A stretch of DNA of 64,000 nucleotides from CAYQJS01 sp964417895 (GCA_964417895.1 CAYQJS010000027.1:1-64000), one strand, 5' to 3'; counted from the stretch's first letter, positions 53,047 through 61,904 are shown. Program-made: numbers and translations. The notes: a model not told the origin generated them from the sequence alone.

Positions 53047-55358
53047 TTCGCGTCGTGGGCCACAACGTAGAGCGGGTCGACGGCATCGAGAAGGTCACGG
53101 GCGCGGCCCAATACATCGCGGACATCGCCCTCTCCGGCATGCTGGAGGCCAGGGTCCTGCGCAGCCCGTACCCCCATGCCCGGATCGTCCGCGTCGACGT
53201 GGAGCGCGCTCGGCGGCTGCCGGGCGTTTACGCGGTCGCCACCGGGGAGGACACGCCCAAGCGCCGGTGGGGCGCGTTCCAGCGCGACCAGTTCGTGCTG
53301 GCCGTGGACAAGGTGCGCTACGTCGGTGATGAGGTGGCGGCCGTGGCAGCGGTCGATGAGGCGACGGCCGAAGAGGCCCTCGGCCTCATCGACGTCGAGT
53401 ACGAGGAGCTGCCGGCTGTCTTCGACCCCGTCGAGGCGATGGAGCCCGGTGCTCCCCTGATCCACGACGACAAGCCCGGCAACGTGGCGGTCCACTTCAA
53501 GATCGAGCGCGGCGATCCTGATGCCGCCCTGGCCCGCGCGCACGTCGTGCTGGAGGACACCTTCGAGAGTCGCATGCAGTGGCACGCGGCGATCGAGACC
53601 ATCGGCTCGGTGGCCCAGTTCAGCCCGCGCGGCAAGCTCACCCTGTGGATGAACACGGCCACCATCTTCATGGCCCGCGCGCGCATCGCCTGGGCGTTGG
53701 GGCTCGACGTGAGCGACGTGCGGGTCATCCAGAGCGCCGTCGGTGGCGCCTTCGGCGGCAAGTCGTGCGACGACAACAACGCCATGATCTGCGGACTGCT
53801 GGCGATGAAGGCGGGTCGCCCGGTGCGGCTCATCAACAGCCGAGAGGAGGAGTTCCTGGCCAGCAGGCCCCGGCCCGCGATGAAGATCTGGCTGCGCATG
53901 GGGTTCCTTCGCGACGGCACCATCTCGGGCAAAGACCTGCGCGTCATCACCGACAACGGCGCCTACGCGGCCAAGGGCGTGGCCGTGGGCGGTGTGGCGG
54001 CGCTGCGGCACGACGGCATGTTCACCTACCAGGACCTGCGCTCCGAGCTGTTCGTCGTCCACACCAACAAAGTCGGGACCGGCGCGTTCCGCGGGTTCGG
54101 GAACCCGGACTCCGCCTTCGCCGTGGACCAGATGATCGATATGGGGGCCGAGGCCCTGGGACTGGACCCCATGGAGGTCCATCTCAAGAACTTGATCGAG
54201 GCCCCGCACACCAGCGCGCACGGCCAGGAGGTCAACAGCTGTGAGGTGAAAGCGTGCGTCCGGGAGGCGGCGCGGCTCATCGGCTGGGAGCAGAAGCGCG
54301 CGAACCGCCGGCCGAACCGCGGCCTCGGGCTCGGGTGCAGCATCCACGTCAGCGGCAAGCGGCATTTCGGCGACTTCGACGGCGCCTCCTGCGTCATCAA
54401 TGTGAACCTGGACGGCAAGGTCCACATCTGGTCCGGGGAGGGCGAGACCGGGCCCGGCGCCACCACCGTGTTCGCCCAGATCGCCGCCGAGGAGATCGGC
54501 CTCCGCTACGAGGACGTCTCGGTGTCCCAGGCAGACACGGACACGACGACCTTTGCGCAAGGCTCCTACGGGAGCCGGACGACCTATATTGCCGGCAATG
54601 CCGTTCGCGATGCCGCCCGCCAGGTCAAGCAGGAGCTGCTGGAGACGGCCGCGGGCATGCTGGAAGCGTCGGCCGACGACCTGGAGATCAAGGACGGTGT
54701 GATCAGCATCCGAGGAGTCGAGGGCCGATCCGTCACCGTCGCGGAAGTGGCCACGAGCCGGCTGTATCGGCGCGGTGGCAAGCCCATCTCGGCCATGGGC
54801 ACCTGGGATCCGCCCTCCGTGCTCCAGGACGCTGAGCGCTACGGCAACGAGTCCGGCGCGTACAACTTCGGCGCCCACGCAGTCGAGGTGGAGGTGGACC
54901 GCGAGACGGGCCGCTTCACCATCCTGGACTACGCGGCCGCCTCCGACGCTGGTACGGTTGTCTTCCCCATGGGCGCTGAGGGGCAGAACGAGGGTGCCTT
55001 GGCCCAGGGGCTTGGCTACGCATACATTGAGGATCTCCTCATGGAGGACGGGCGGCCGCTCAATCCGAACTTCTCGGACTACCGCATCCCTTGCATCGCC
55101 GACATGCCCCCGTTTCGGCAGGTGTTCGTCCCATCCCACGAGCCGACGGGGCCGTTCGGCGCCAAGGGCATCGGCGAGATCGGCCTCGATCCGGCGGCTC
55201 CTTCCATGGCCAGCGCCATCCACGACGCCGTCGGCGTCCGCATCAAGACCCTCCCCATCACACCCGAGAAAGTGCTGTCGGCGCTGCGTGCGCAGTCCCA
55301 GGTCCCAGGTCCCAAGTCGAAAGTCGGTGATCAGGCTGACTTGGGACCTGGGACTTGA
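52992..55358 (+). CDS. Xanthine dehydrogenase/CO dehydrogenase-family molybdopterin-binding subunit
   Basis: A 788-residue large subunit that binds the molybdenum cofactor and hydroxylates a carbon substrate. Cofactor motifs are GGAFGGKSCDD, GAFRGFGNPD, GSYGSRTTYIAG, and the C-terminal KGIGEIGLDP with the active-site Glu. ATG 52992 is inside repeat sequence, so the authentic start is likely nearer LRVVGHNVERVDG (residue 19). The last 20 residues are again repeat DNA. Small and medium subunit genes on either side are broken, so electron transfer partners are missing here. Confidence 0.9.
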   Translation: MKQPESPNPQSAIRNRQSLRVVGHNVERVDGIEKVTGAAQYIADIALSGMLEARVLRSPYPHARIVRVDVERARRLPGVYAVATGEDTPKRRWGAFQRDQFVLAVDKVRYVGDEVAAVAAVDEATAEEALGLIDVEYEELPAVFDPVEAMEPGAPLIHDDKPGNVAVHFKIERGDPDAALARAHVVLEDTFESRMQWHAAIETIGSVAQFSPRGKLTLWMNTATIFMARARIAWALGLDVSDVRVIQSAVGGAFGGKSCDDNNAMICGLLAMKAGRPVRLINSREEEFLASRPRPAMKIWLRMGFLRDGTISGKDLRVITDNGAYAAKGVAVGGVAALRHDGMFTYQDLRSELFVVHTNKVGTGAFRGFGNPDSAFAVDQMIDMGAEALGLDPMEVHLKNLIEAPHTSAHGQEVNSCEVKACVREAARLIGWEQKRANRRPNRGLGLGCSIHVSGKRHFGDFDGASCVINVNLDGKVHIWSGEGETGPGATTVFAQIAAEEIGLRYEDVSVSQADTDTTTFAQGSYGSRTTYIAGNAVRDAARQVKQELLETAAGMLEASADDLEIKDGVISIRGVEGRSVTVAEVATSRLYRRGGKPISAMGTWDPPSVLQDAERYGNESGAYNFGAHAVEVEVDRETGRFTILDYAAASDAGTVVFPMGAEGQNEGALAQGLGYAYIEDLLMEDGRPLNPNFSDYRIPCIADMPPFRQVFVPSHEPTGPFGAKGIGEIGLDPAAPSMASAIHDAVGVRIKTLPITPEKVLSALRAQSQVPGPKSKVGDQADLGPGT

Positions 55359-55374
55359 GACCTGGGACTACCGA

Positions 55375-55524
55375 ATGGTTGATTATTTCGAGCCGCGGAC
55401 GGTGGACGAAGCGTGCGACGCTGGCCGAGCGCTACGGCGAGGACGCGAGGATCCTGGCGGGGGGACCGCCGCGGTGCTCTTCATGCGCGTAAAAGAGTCC
55501 TGCTCGAAGATCGTTCCAGAATAG
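55375..55524 (+). pseudogene. N-terminal remnant of an FAD-binding subunit (CoxM-type)
   Basis: ATG 55375 opens VDYFEPRTVDEAC, the usual start of the medium, FAD-binding subunit. After this the sense moves to another frame (LAERYGEDARILAGG) and back (TAAVLFMRVK), so two small indels are present. Only the first 50 of about 280 codons remain. Confidence 0.7.
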
Positions 55525-55539
55525 ACTATATTTCATAGT
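55525..55539. promoter_or_regulatory. Palindrome directly before the AbiEi-like start
   Basis: ACTAT-ATTTC-ATAGT, perfect 5-bp arms, abutting the ATG at 55540. It overlaps a possible -10 hexamer (TATATT). Likely an autoregulatory operator for the toxin-antitoxin-like pair that follows, perhaps on a leaderless transcript. Confidence 0.45.
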
Positions 55540-56610
55540 ATGGGAAACAGGGCATTTTCTGGAACGTCCCTCTTGCGCGACGCCGCGGAAACCCTCCGCC
55601 GCCGCCTGCCGCGCTCATGGAGGATCGATGAGTCAGCTCCGCGCGAACGCGGCCCGGATAGCCTATTTCACGTCCATGCACCAGATGGTAACCGTTCCAC
55701 GCTCATCGTGGAGATCAAGCCTCGGGTGGATCCACGCGATGTCCCACGCCTCATAGCCCAATTTCGCGAGCACGCCAGGCATGAGCGGAACCGGAACCCC
55801 GGCTTTCTCCTCGTTGCTCCCTACGTGAGCCCCCGTACTCAGGAACTCCTCGATGAGGCCGGCGTCGGCTACATTGACACCACGGGGAATGTGCGCTTGG
55901 CCCTAGAGCGACCCGCCCTTTTCATCGAGCGTTGCGGTGCCGTCTCAAACCCCTGGCCTGAGGATCACTCTCTTCGCTCATTGAAGGGCCCCAGCTCCGG
56001 GCGGGTCGTCCGAGCACTCTGCGATTTCATTCCCCCTTACGGCATTCGAGAACTGGCGGAGCGTTCCCGGACCGCGGCCGCTTCCGTGTCACGAGTCGTC
56101 GCCTTGCTGGACCGCGACGCGATCGTTACGAAGGAGTCCCGAGGTCGAGTGGCGGCGGTCGATTGGCGTGCGTTGATCAGGCGATGGACTCAGGACTACT
56201 CACTGACATCATCGAACCGAACAGAAACGTACCTGGAACCCCGCGGGCTGCCGCACCTGCTTTACAAGCTCAGGGGCACGGGACTCCAGTACGCGGTGAC
56301 GGGATCGTTGGCAGGTGCCGCAAGGGCGCCGATCGCCGCTCCCCGGCTCGCAACGCTCTACGTTGAAGACATTGGTTCAGCGGCCCCGGAGATGGGGCTC
56401 CGTCCTGCCGACTCGGGCGCCAACGTACTCCTGGCCGAGCCGTTCGACCCGGTGGCGTTTGACCGATGCTGGGAACAAGATAGCATCCGATTCAGCGCTC
56501 TTTCACAGGTAGCGGCCGACTTGCTCACAAGCCCGGGGCGAGGTCCTTCCGAGGGTGAGGAGTTGCTCAAATGGATGGACGAGCACGAGGCTGAGTGGCA
56601 GCACGCCTGA
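55540..56610 (+). CDS. AbiEi-like regulator/antitoxin with winged helix and nuclease-like domain
   Basis: A 356-residue protein. Residues about 35-130 contain STLIVEIKPRVDP and GVGYIDTTGNVRLAL, typical of an AbiEi-associated/PD-(D/E)xK-like region. Then a winged-helix part follows (IRELAERSRTAAASVSRVVALLDRD). The gene overlaps the nucleotidyltransferase gene by 56 nt. GC and codon choice differ mildly from neighbours, suggesting a mobile module. Probably the antitoxin and repressor of the pair. Confidence 0.65.
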   Translation: MGNRAFSGTSLLRDAAETLRRRLPRSWRIDESAPRERGPDSLFHVHAPDGNRSTLIVEIKPRVDPRDVPRLIAQFREHARHERNRNPGFLLVAPYVSPRTQELLDEAGVGYIDTTGNVRLALERPALFIERCGAVSNPWPEDHSLRSLKGPSSGRVVRALCDFIPPYGIRELAERSRTAAASVSRVVALLDRDAIVTKESRGRVAAVDWRALIRRWTQDYSLTSSNRTETYLEPRGLPHLLYKLRGTGLQYAVTGSLAGAARAPIAAPRLATLYVEDIGSAAPEMGLRPADSGANVLLAEPFDPVAFDRCWEQDSIRFSALSQVAADLLTSPGRGPSEGEELLKWMDEHEAEWQHA

Positions 56611-57406
56611 CCCGATCTACGTCCGTGCTCGTCGAGTCCTGCTCGATGCGTTCGATGCCCTCACTCTATTTCGCGACGCGATCATCCTGGTCGGCGCCCA
56701 GGCGATCTACCTGCACACGGGCGACACTGGCCTCGCGGTCGCTCCCTATACCACCGATGCGGACCTCGCGCTGAACCCCGAGCTGCTCGTTCCTGATCCA
56801 AAACTCGAACCCACGATGCGGGCGGCCGGCTTTTCACCGGCGCCCGGCCTTCTCGGTATCTGGGTGCAAGAACTCACCCAGGGCACAGTGGACTTGCTGG
56901 TCCCAGAGATGCTCGGGGGACCCGGTAGAAGAGGCGCGAGGCTTGGCCCTCACGGCAATCGGGTCGCCCGAAAGGCGCGAGGGCTCGAGGCAGCAATCGT
57001 GGACAAGAACTTGATGACGATCGAGGCGCTCGAACCCGGTGATCTACGAAGAACCGAGGTGTGGGTCGCGGGGCCCACGGCCCTCCTGGTCGCCAAGCTT
57101 CACAAGCTGGCCGAACGGCGGGACGTGCTCTCGCGCCTGGATGACAAGGACGCCCTCGACCTTTACCGTCTGCTGCAGGCTATCCCGACAGGGACGCTGG
57201 CGGCCGGGGTGGCGGAACTCAGGGCCAACAGCCAGGCAGCAGCGGTTACCGAGGATGCGCTCGACTTCCTGCGTGACCTCTTCGCGGGCAGAGACCCGCT
57301 TGGGGGCCGGATGGCCGCTCGTGCTCTCGAGCCACTTGAGGACCCCTTGGCTGTTACTGCCGCCTGCGCCGCGCTCGCGAGCGATCTGCTGTCGGCCACC
57401 AGTTGA
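56555..57406 (+). CDS. Nucleotidyltransferase-fold protein (AbiEii/GSU2403-like toxin candidate)
   Basis: A 283-residue frame. The nucleotidyltransferase core is AIILVGAQAIYLHTGDTG followed by TTDADLAL, the GG/G-S and D-x-D elements of this fold; a later LLVAKLHKLAERRD block resembles the family's helical domain. GTG 56555 is the only usual start in frame; the conserved part begins near STPDPIYVR (about 56603). With the upstream gene it forms an AbiE-like two-gene module. Phage-defence or toxin activity is an inference. Confidence 0.7.
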   Translation: MRSCSNGWTSTRLSGSTPDPIYVRARRVLLDAFDALTLFRDAIILVGAQAIYLHTGDTGLAVAPYTTDADLALNPELLVPDPKLEPTMRAAGFSPAPGLLGIWVQELTQGTVDLLVPEMLGGPGRRGARLGPHGNRVARKARGLEAAIVDKNLMTIEALEPGDLRRTEVWVAGPTALLVAKLHKLAERRDVLSRLDDKDALDLYRLLQAIPTGTLAAGVAELRANSQAAAVTEDALDFLRDLFAGRDPLGGRMAARALEPLEDPLAVTAACAALASDLLSATS

Positions 57407-57666
57407 CAAGGGCTACGTGGCGCCGCCAATGGCCTACCGTCGGGTGGCGAGTCCCGGATCGAGCCGTGGTGCGGGAGTTGGCCGGCTGGAATCGTCCTCG
57501 GCCCGGGCCCCCAAACCGATGACACCGCCGAACCTTAACCGGGAAGTGACGAATATCTCGCCTGGACCCGCGGCTCCGCGTGAGATTGAGCGTCAATGTC
57601 CACGCCGCCGCGTCCCTTGAGGGCAGGGTCGGGAAGGCGGCAAGGCACAACCCTGACAATTGCTCG
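57407..57666. other. Intergenic region with no recognised feature
   Basis: About 260 nt between the nucleotidyltransferase gene and the 3' end of the polymer-like protein gene. No gene, promoter or repeat recognised. Confidence 0.5.
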
Positions 57667-58281
57667 CTAGCAGCGGTCGTCCCCGCGCACGGTGTTCCCT
57701 CCGTCAAGGGCAGGGGGCTTGTTCTCTTTGCACGTTAGGTTGCCCCGAATCACGTTGTTGGCGATCCGCACGGGGGCCCGGTTCTCCTCCACCTTCACGT
57801 TCCCGCGAATGACGTTGCCTGGGTTTGGCCCACCACAGGACGACGACCACCCGATGTCAAACGGCGCCCCAGGACCGCTCTCTACGATCTCGAGGTTGCC
57901 GTCGATACGGGTGTGGCTGCAGACGAAGCTCGTTGCCGCCAGGCTCGGCCCGGTCGTCTCCTTCAGGATGACGCTCCCCTCCACGACGATCCCCGGGGTC
58001 TGCGCGTCGCCCCCGCCATTCATGTTGATGGATCTCGCCTTTTCGGTCTGGATCTTGCCCCCGATGCGGGCCCGGGCTGTGGCGCTTCCCACTATTGTCA
58101 GGGACCCGGAGCGCTCGACCTTCACGTCGCCCTTCACGCTCGTGCGTGAGGCCGGGCCGGGCCCGGCTCCGGCGGTCCCGAATACCGTGAGCGACCCGTT
58201 CGGCCTAACGCTGACGTTACCCTCCACCGCCCCGAGTACCGTCAGCGACCCGAAGGACTGAACGGTGGCGTTCTCGTCCAC
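57667..58281 (-). CDS. Polymer-forming/bactofilin-like repeat protein, 5' end unclear
   Basis: From GTG 58281 the frame gives 204 residues of short beta-helix-like repeats (GSLTVLGAVEGNV, GSLTVFG, GSLTIVGSA), as in bactofilin-type or pectin-lyase-like surface proteins. The frame stays open and coding-like further upstream to about 58450 (VPRARTFTCTGPIGPGRFND, then LIVPGGAFCTLLAGATV) but no start codon or signal peptide is found before the TauE gene. It is therefore probably a 5'-truncated or damaged gene. Confidence 0.6.
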   Translation of the reverse strand: MDENATVQSFGSLTVLGAVEGNVSVRPNGSLTVFGTAGAGPGPASRTSVKGDVKVERSGSLTIVGSATARARIGGKIQTEKARSINMNGGGDAQTPGIVVEGSVILKETTGPSLAATSFVCSHTRIDGNLEIVESGPGAPFDIGWSSSCGGPNPGNVIRGNVKVEENRAPVRIANNVIRGNLTCKENKPPALDGGNTVRGDDRC

Positions 58282-58457
58282 GGTGGCGCCAGCCAGGAGC
58301 GTGCAGAACGCGCCGCCGGGGACGATGAGGTCGTTGAAGCGGCCCGGTCCGATTGGGCCGGTGCACGTAAAGGTCCGCGCCCTCGGGACCCTGATGCGCC
58401 CGATTCTGTTGCTGTCCTCAGCGCGGCTTTGGGACGCGCGGATCAGTAGATATGGAT

Positions 58458-59366
58458 CTACGGTGTGTCGGACCTCGCCAATGTCGCGCTCGTCACGGCT
58501 GGCTCCAAAAGACCTTCCCCGAACTCTCCGCGCCGTTGGTTGAAGAAGCGGTAGAGCAAGACGGAGTCAATCGTGGCCGCCGCCGCCAGCACGAGATATC
58601 CTGTCGGGCTTGCGACCATCTCTAAGTCCATCAGGGTGCGGGATAGGCCGAACCCGACGACCCAGGCATCGAAGCTCATGCAGACCCTTCTGAAGACCTC
58701 AGGCTCTACGTGTCGAATGAGGAATGCCCCGGCGGGGATCCCGATGACCACACTGGGGGCGATAAATGGGAGAAGGTCGGCCGAGCTCACTGAGTAGAGC
58801 CCCAGCAAGTAGTAGGCGATGGCTGTAACGGTCGACTCGACGATTCTGACGATGGCGAGGCCGGCGCGGAATTCCTGGCGCACGTACCCCTGATTGTTGA
58901 ACAGGAGAGCGAGGGGCGGGCCGGAGATCGTCGTCACAGAGTAAAGAACGCCGAGCCCCGTCCCAAACGGGACACCAACGGCGCGCTCAGCTTGGATGTA
59001 CCGACGAAAACCCGCCGCCTGGAACAGGATCAGCGGCAGAATGATCACGTACGTGACGATCTTGGTAATCCCGGGATTCACATAAGAGAGGGCCAGGCTT
59101 CCGATGACGATCCCGGGAAAGAGCCCCCCGATGATCGGGAGGACCCGTCTCCATACCTGCGGAATGCTCCTCCGATTGACAAAGAGCACGTACGAATTGA
59201 GGACCACCTCCACAAGCACGAGCGCAGGGTTGAGCACTCTATTGGTGTAGAAAAGCAGCGCCACAGGCACTGTCAGGGACGAGAACCCGTAGCCCAATGC
59301 CCCATTGACGGTCGCCGCGACGAGCGTGATAACGACCAGCATCAGCGCCGCCTGATCCAGACCCAT
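58458..59366 (-). CDS. TauE/SafE-family permease
   Basis: A 302-residue polytopic permease of the sulfite/organosulfonate exporter-like family, with about eight spans. The N-terminal NGALGYGFSSLTVPVAL is the characteristic repeat motif. The central TISGPPLALLFNNQG is its second copy. The ATG at 59366 or GTG at 59375 may start it. A palindrome at 59415-59440 lies in its promoter region. Substrate unknown. Confidence 0.85.
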   Translation of the reverse strand: MGLDQAALMLVVITLVAATVNGALGYGFSSLTVPVALLFYTNRVLNPALVLVEVVLNSYVLFVNRRSIPQVWRRVLPIIGGLFPGIVIGSLALSYVNPGITKIVTYVIILPLILFQAAGFRRYIQAERAVGVPFGTGLGVLYSVTTISGPPLALLFNNQGYVRQEFRAGLAIVRIVESTVTAIAYYLLGLYSVSSADLLPFIAPSVVIGIPAGAFLIRHVEPEVFRRVCMSFDAWVVGFGLSRTLMDLEMVASPTGYLVLAAAATIDSVLLYRFFNQRRGEFGEGLLEPAVTSATLARSDTP

Positions 59367-59414
59367 GTATCCCACTTTCCACTAGTGCTGATCTCCGCCT
59401 CGAGCGTGATATTG

Positions 59415-59440
59415 TTGACTAACTCATTAATATTAGTCAA
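59415..59440. promoter_or_regulatory. Operator-like palindrome in front of the TauE gene
   Basis: TTGACTAA - 10 nt - TTAGTCAA, perfect 8-bp arms in an AT-rich island. On the minus strand the right arm supplies a TTGACT -35 hexamer with AACAAT about 18 nt away. It fits a dimeric repressor or activator site controlling the TauE gene. Confidence 0.5.
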
Positions 59441-59545
59441 GAATTCCCGGGCCGAGTGCTGTGATCAGGCGGCTGCGGGATCGGACACATTGGGTCGGGG
59501 GCCAGGGGTGTAAAGTGCCGGGGGTGGCCCGGAGGAAGAGCGAGG

Positions 59546-59938
59546 GTGGAGCGTAGCGCCGACTGGATCGACCAGGCGAAGGGGGATCTTGCGCACGCCA
59601 GGAACGACGTGGAGCAAGGCTTCTACGACTGGGCCTGCTTTTCGGCGCAGCAGGCGGCCGAGAAAGCAGCCAAAGCAGTCCTTCAGAAACTCGGTGCTGA
59701 GGCCTGGGGGCATTCCGTCGCCGACCTCCTGGGTGAGCTCGGCCGGACTCGACCCGTCCCCGAGGAGATCATCGACGCCGCCCTTGAGCTCGACAAGGCG
59801 TACATCCCGGCCCGCTACCCCAACGCGCACCCCGCGGGCGCTCCCCGTCGGTTGTACACACGCACAGAAGGCCAGCGGCTGGTCGGGCACGCGGAGCGGA
59901 TCGTCGAGTTCTGTGAAAGTCTTCTATCCACCCTATAG
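59546..59938 (+). CDS. HEPN-domain protein
   Basis: A 130-residue all-helical HEPN protein from GTG 59546 (ADWIDQAKGDLAHARNDVE, then FYDWACFSAQQAAEKAAKAVL). It overlaps the MNT nucleotidyltransferase gene by 26 nt, the arrangement of HEPN/MNT toxin-antitoxin modules, in which the HEPN part is the RNase toxin. The RxxxxH catalytic motif is not clearly seen, so activity is uncertain. Confidence 0.85.
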   Translation: MERSADWIDQAKGDLAHARNDVEQGFYDWACFSAQQAAEKAAKAVLQKLGAEAWGHSVADLLGELGRTRPVPEEIIDAALELDKAYIPARYPNAHPAGAPRRLYTRTEGQRLVGHAERIVEFCESLLSTL

Positions 59939-60272
59939 TCGAGATCAGCTCATCGCTCTGCTCCGAGAGCGCGTGAGCGCCATCGGCGACGTCTTACCGC
60001 TGAAGCGGATGACCCTGTTCGGCTCATGGGCAAGCGGACGCGCAACAGCGTTCAGCGACATTGACTTGCTCGTCGTTTACATAGGAGCAACCCGCGTCGA
60101 CGCCTACGAGCTAATCCGCCGGTTAGTGGATGTGCGGGGGCTCGAGCCGCACGTCTATTCGGAGGCCGAGGCCGAGAGCATGGGGGACACCCTGGATAGA
60201 ATGACCGCGGGGGGTGTTCCTCTGTTCCCTGCCACCGAGTCGACACAGACCGCGAGGGCCCCGGCCGACTAA
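59913..60272 (+). CDS. MNT-type minimal nucleotidyltransferase (antitoxin)
   Basis: A 119-residue protein from GTG 59913. The motif LFGSWASGRATAFSDIDLLV contains the GSxAxG and SDxDLLV elements of minimal nucleotidyltransferases. In this class of module the MNT protein inactivates the HEPN toxin by AMP transfer. Overlaps the HEPN gene by 26 nt. Confidence 0.88.
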   Translation: MKVFYPPYSRDQLIALLRERVSAIGDVLPLKRMTLFGSWASGRATAFSDIDLLVVYIGATRVDAYELIRRLVDVRGLEPHVYSEAEAESMGDTLDRMTAGGVPLFPATESTQTARAPAD

Positions 60273-60616
60273 CCAGCGTCACGTAATAACCATTCCAGAT
60301 TGCGGCGGATCTCGTGCGTAAAGATCTCGAAACAATGCAATGTTTATCTTGTGACGCCGCTAAGCAGGTCGAAGGCAATGATGTCGTAGTTTGCACCGCC
60401 AGCATTCACCCTCTCCCCAGCCCTCCCCCGTCAAGGGGGAGGGAGTACCGCCATCCCCCTCCCCCCTCGTGGCTGGGGAGGGAGTACCGCTATCCCCTCC
60501 CCCCTCGTGGGGGAGGGTCAGGGAGAGGGGGTGCCGTGGCTGATTTCTGCGGAACATTTCGATGGCCCCGCTTGGTCTGAGTCCACACGTCTACGCGTGG
60601 CTTCGGCTCCCCGGTC
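60273..60616. repeat. Intergenic region with GC-rich palindromic repeats
   Basis: About 340 nt with no gene. Positions 60405-60535 hold three CCTCCCCC/GGGGGAGG hairpin units, each separated by GGGAGTACCGC-type spacers. They belong to the element family also near 31990 and 34360. Confidence 0.7.
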
Positions 60617-61900
60617 CTACGGCCGCTCGCGGCTGCAAATATCCAGCGCGACCAGCGCGTAGACTTGCGCAGCCTTCATCATGTCGTCGATTGCCAGCTC
60701 TTCGGCCCGCGGGCCGATCCGGCGGCCGCGCGGGCCGAACTTCACCGCCGGGATGCCCAGCTCGTTGTAGACGTTGGTGTCCGTCCAGATGCTGGCTCGA
60801 TCCGGCCGCTCGTGCCGGAGCTTCTCACCGAAGAGGTACTGGTGGATCTCCTCCAGCGACTGGACCAGCGGCTCGACGCCTTTGCCCTCGTGGCCCAGCA
60901 ACGACTTGTAGACCTCCAGGTCGTAGTCCACCTCCAGAGGCGCGAGCACACGCTCGATCTCGTGCTGGACGGTGACAGGCCTCATGCCTGGCGGTATCCG
61001 CACATCCACGTAGATGCTGCACACGCCGGGGAAGTAGTTCGGGCGGAAGGGCGCTCCGCCCTCGATCGCGCCCACGTTGACTTTTGGGAGGAGCGGCCCG
61101 GTCGACGACTGGTAGATGCATCGCTCCTCGAAGTCCTCGCCCCACCGCTCGATCGCGTCGATGATCCTTGTCATCTTGACGATGGCGTTCAGCTTCGCCG
61201 GCGGATGCGTCGATCGCTTCGTCCCCCACGCCGATTCGGCTTGCCCGAAGGTCGTGATCTTGACGTCCACGACACCGTTCTGAGCCCACACGATGTTCAT
61301 GTCCGACCCATCCGCGACCACGGCGTAGTCCGACTGCACGCCGTGCGTCAGGATGTGCCGCGTGCCGACGCCTTCGCCCCGATAGTTCCTGCTCTGATAG
61401 GGCCCGATCGGGGTCCGCGAGATCTCGCCGACCACCGCTGCGAAGATCACGTCGCCCTTGAGTCTGACGCCGCTTTCTTTCAGGGCCCTGGCGGCCATCA
61501 TGAACGCCGCGACGCCGCCCTTCATATTGGAGATGCCCAGCCCGCGCACTTTTCCATCCTGGATCGAGCCTCGCAGCTCGCTGTCCGGCTCGGGGTTGGC
61601 GACCATCATCAAGTCCTCGTCGGTGCCGGTGAAGCTGGTGTCCATGTGGCCGTTGAACGTCAGGCTCAGGCCGCCGCCCTCACCCTTGAGGATGCCCACG
61701 GCGTTGGGGCGGCCCGCCTCCACCTCGCGCCGGATCGGCTTGATTCCATTGGTCAGGAACCAGGCCATGATGAACTCCGCCAGCGCCTGCTCCTGCCCCG
61801 TGGGGCTCGGGATGTTGACGAGGTCGCAGCCGAGCTGGGCCAGCTGGTCCCGGTCGATGCGCGCCAGCACGCGCCGGGCCGTTTCTTCATTAATCGCCAT
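60617..61900 (-). CDS. M20-fold (acetylornithine deacetylase-like) protein with altered metal site
   Basis: A 427-residue M20 metallopeptidase-like protein. GHMDTSF supplies the first His-Asp pair. The usual DMKGG reads NMKGG in GLGISNMKGG, the usual acidic pair reads GEI, and the C-terminal His region reads FGPRGRRIGPRAEE without histidine. So most of the two-metal centre is missing. ATG 61900 lies only 4 nt from the upstream gene's stop, so it is coupled to the decarboxylase-fold gene. It may have a changed reaction or be a binding partner. Confidence 0.75.
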   Translation of the reverse strand: MAINEETARRVLARIDRDQLAQLGCDLVNIPSPTGQEQALAEFIMAWFLTNGIKPIRREVEAGRPNAVGILKGEGGGLSLTFNGHMDTSFTGTDEDLMMVANPEPDSELRGSIQDGKVRGLGISNMKGGVAAFMMAARALKESGVRLKGDVIFAAVVGEISRTPIGPYQSRNYRGEGVGTRHILTHGVQSDYAVVADGSDMNIVWAQNGVVDVKITTFGQAESAWGTKRSTHPPAKLNAIVKMTRIIDAIERWGEDFEERCIYQSSTGPLLPKVNVGAIEGGAPFRPNYFPGVCSIYVDVRIPPGMRPVTVQHEIERVLAPLEVDYDLEVYKSLLGHEGKGVEPLVQSLEEIHQYLFGEKLRHERPDRASIWTDTNVYNELGIPAVKFGPRGRRIGPRAEELAIDDMMKAAQVYALVALDICSRERP

Positions 61901-61904
61901 AGGT

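Noticed and set aside
52953..55223. Very long minus-strand frame (756 codons) opposite the molybdenum hydroxylase gene
   Set aside because: It is antisense to a gene with clear cofactor motifs; long antisense frames are common at high GC. Its translation is rich in Arg, His and Gly and has no domain.
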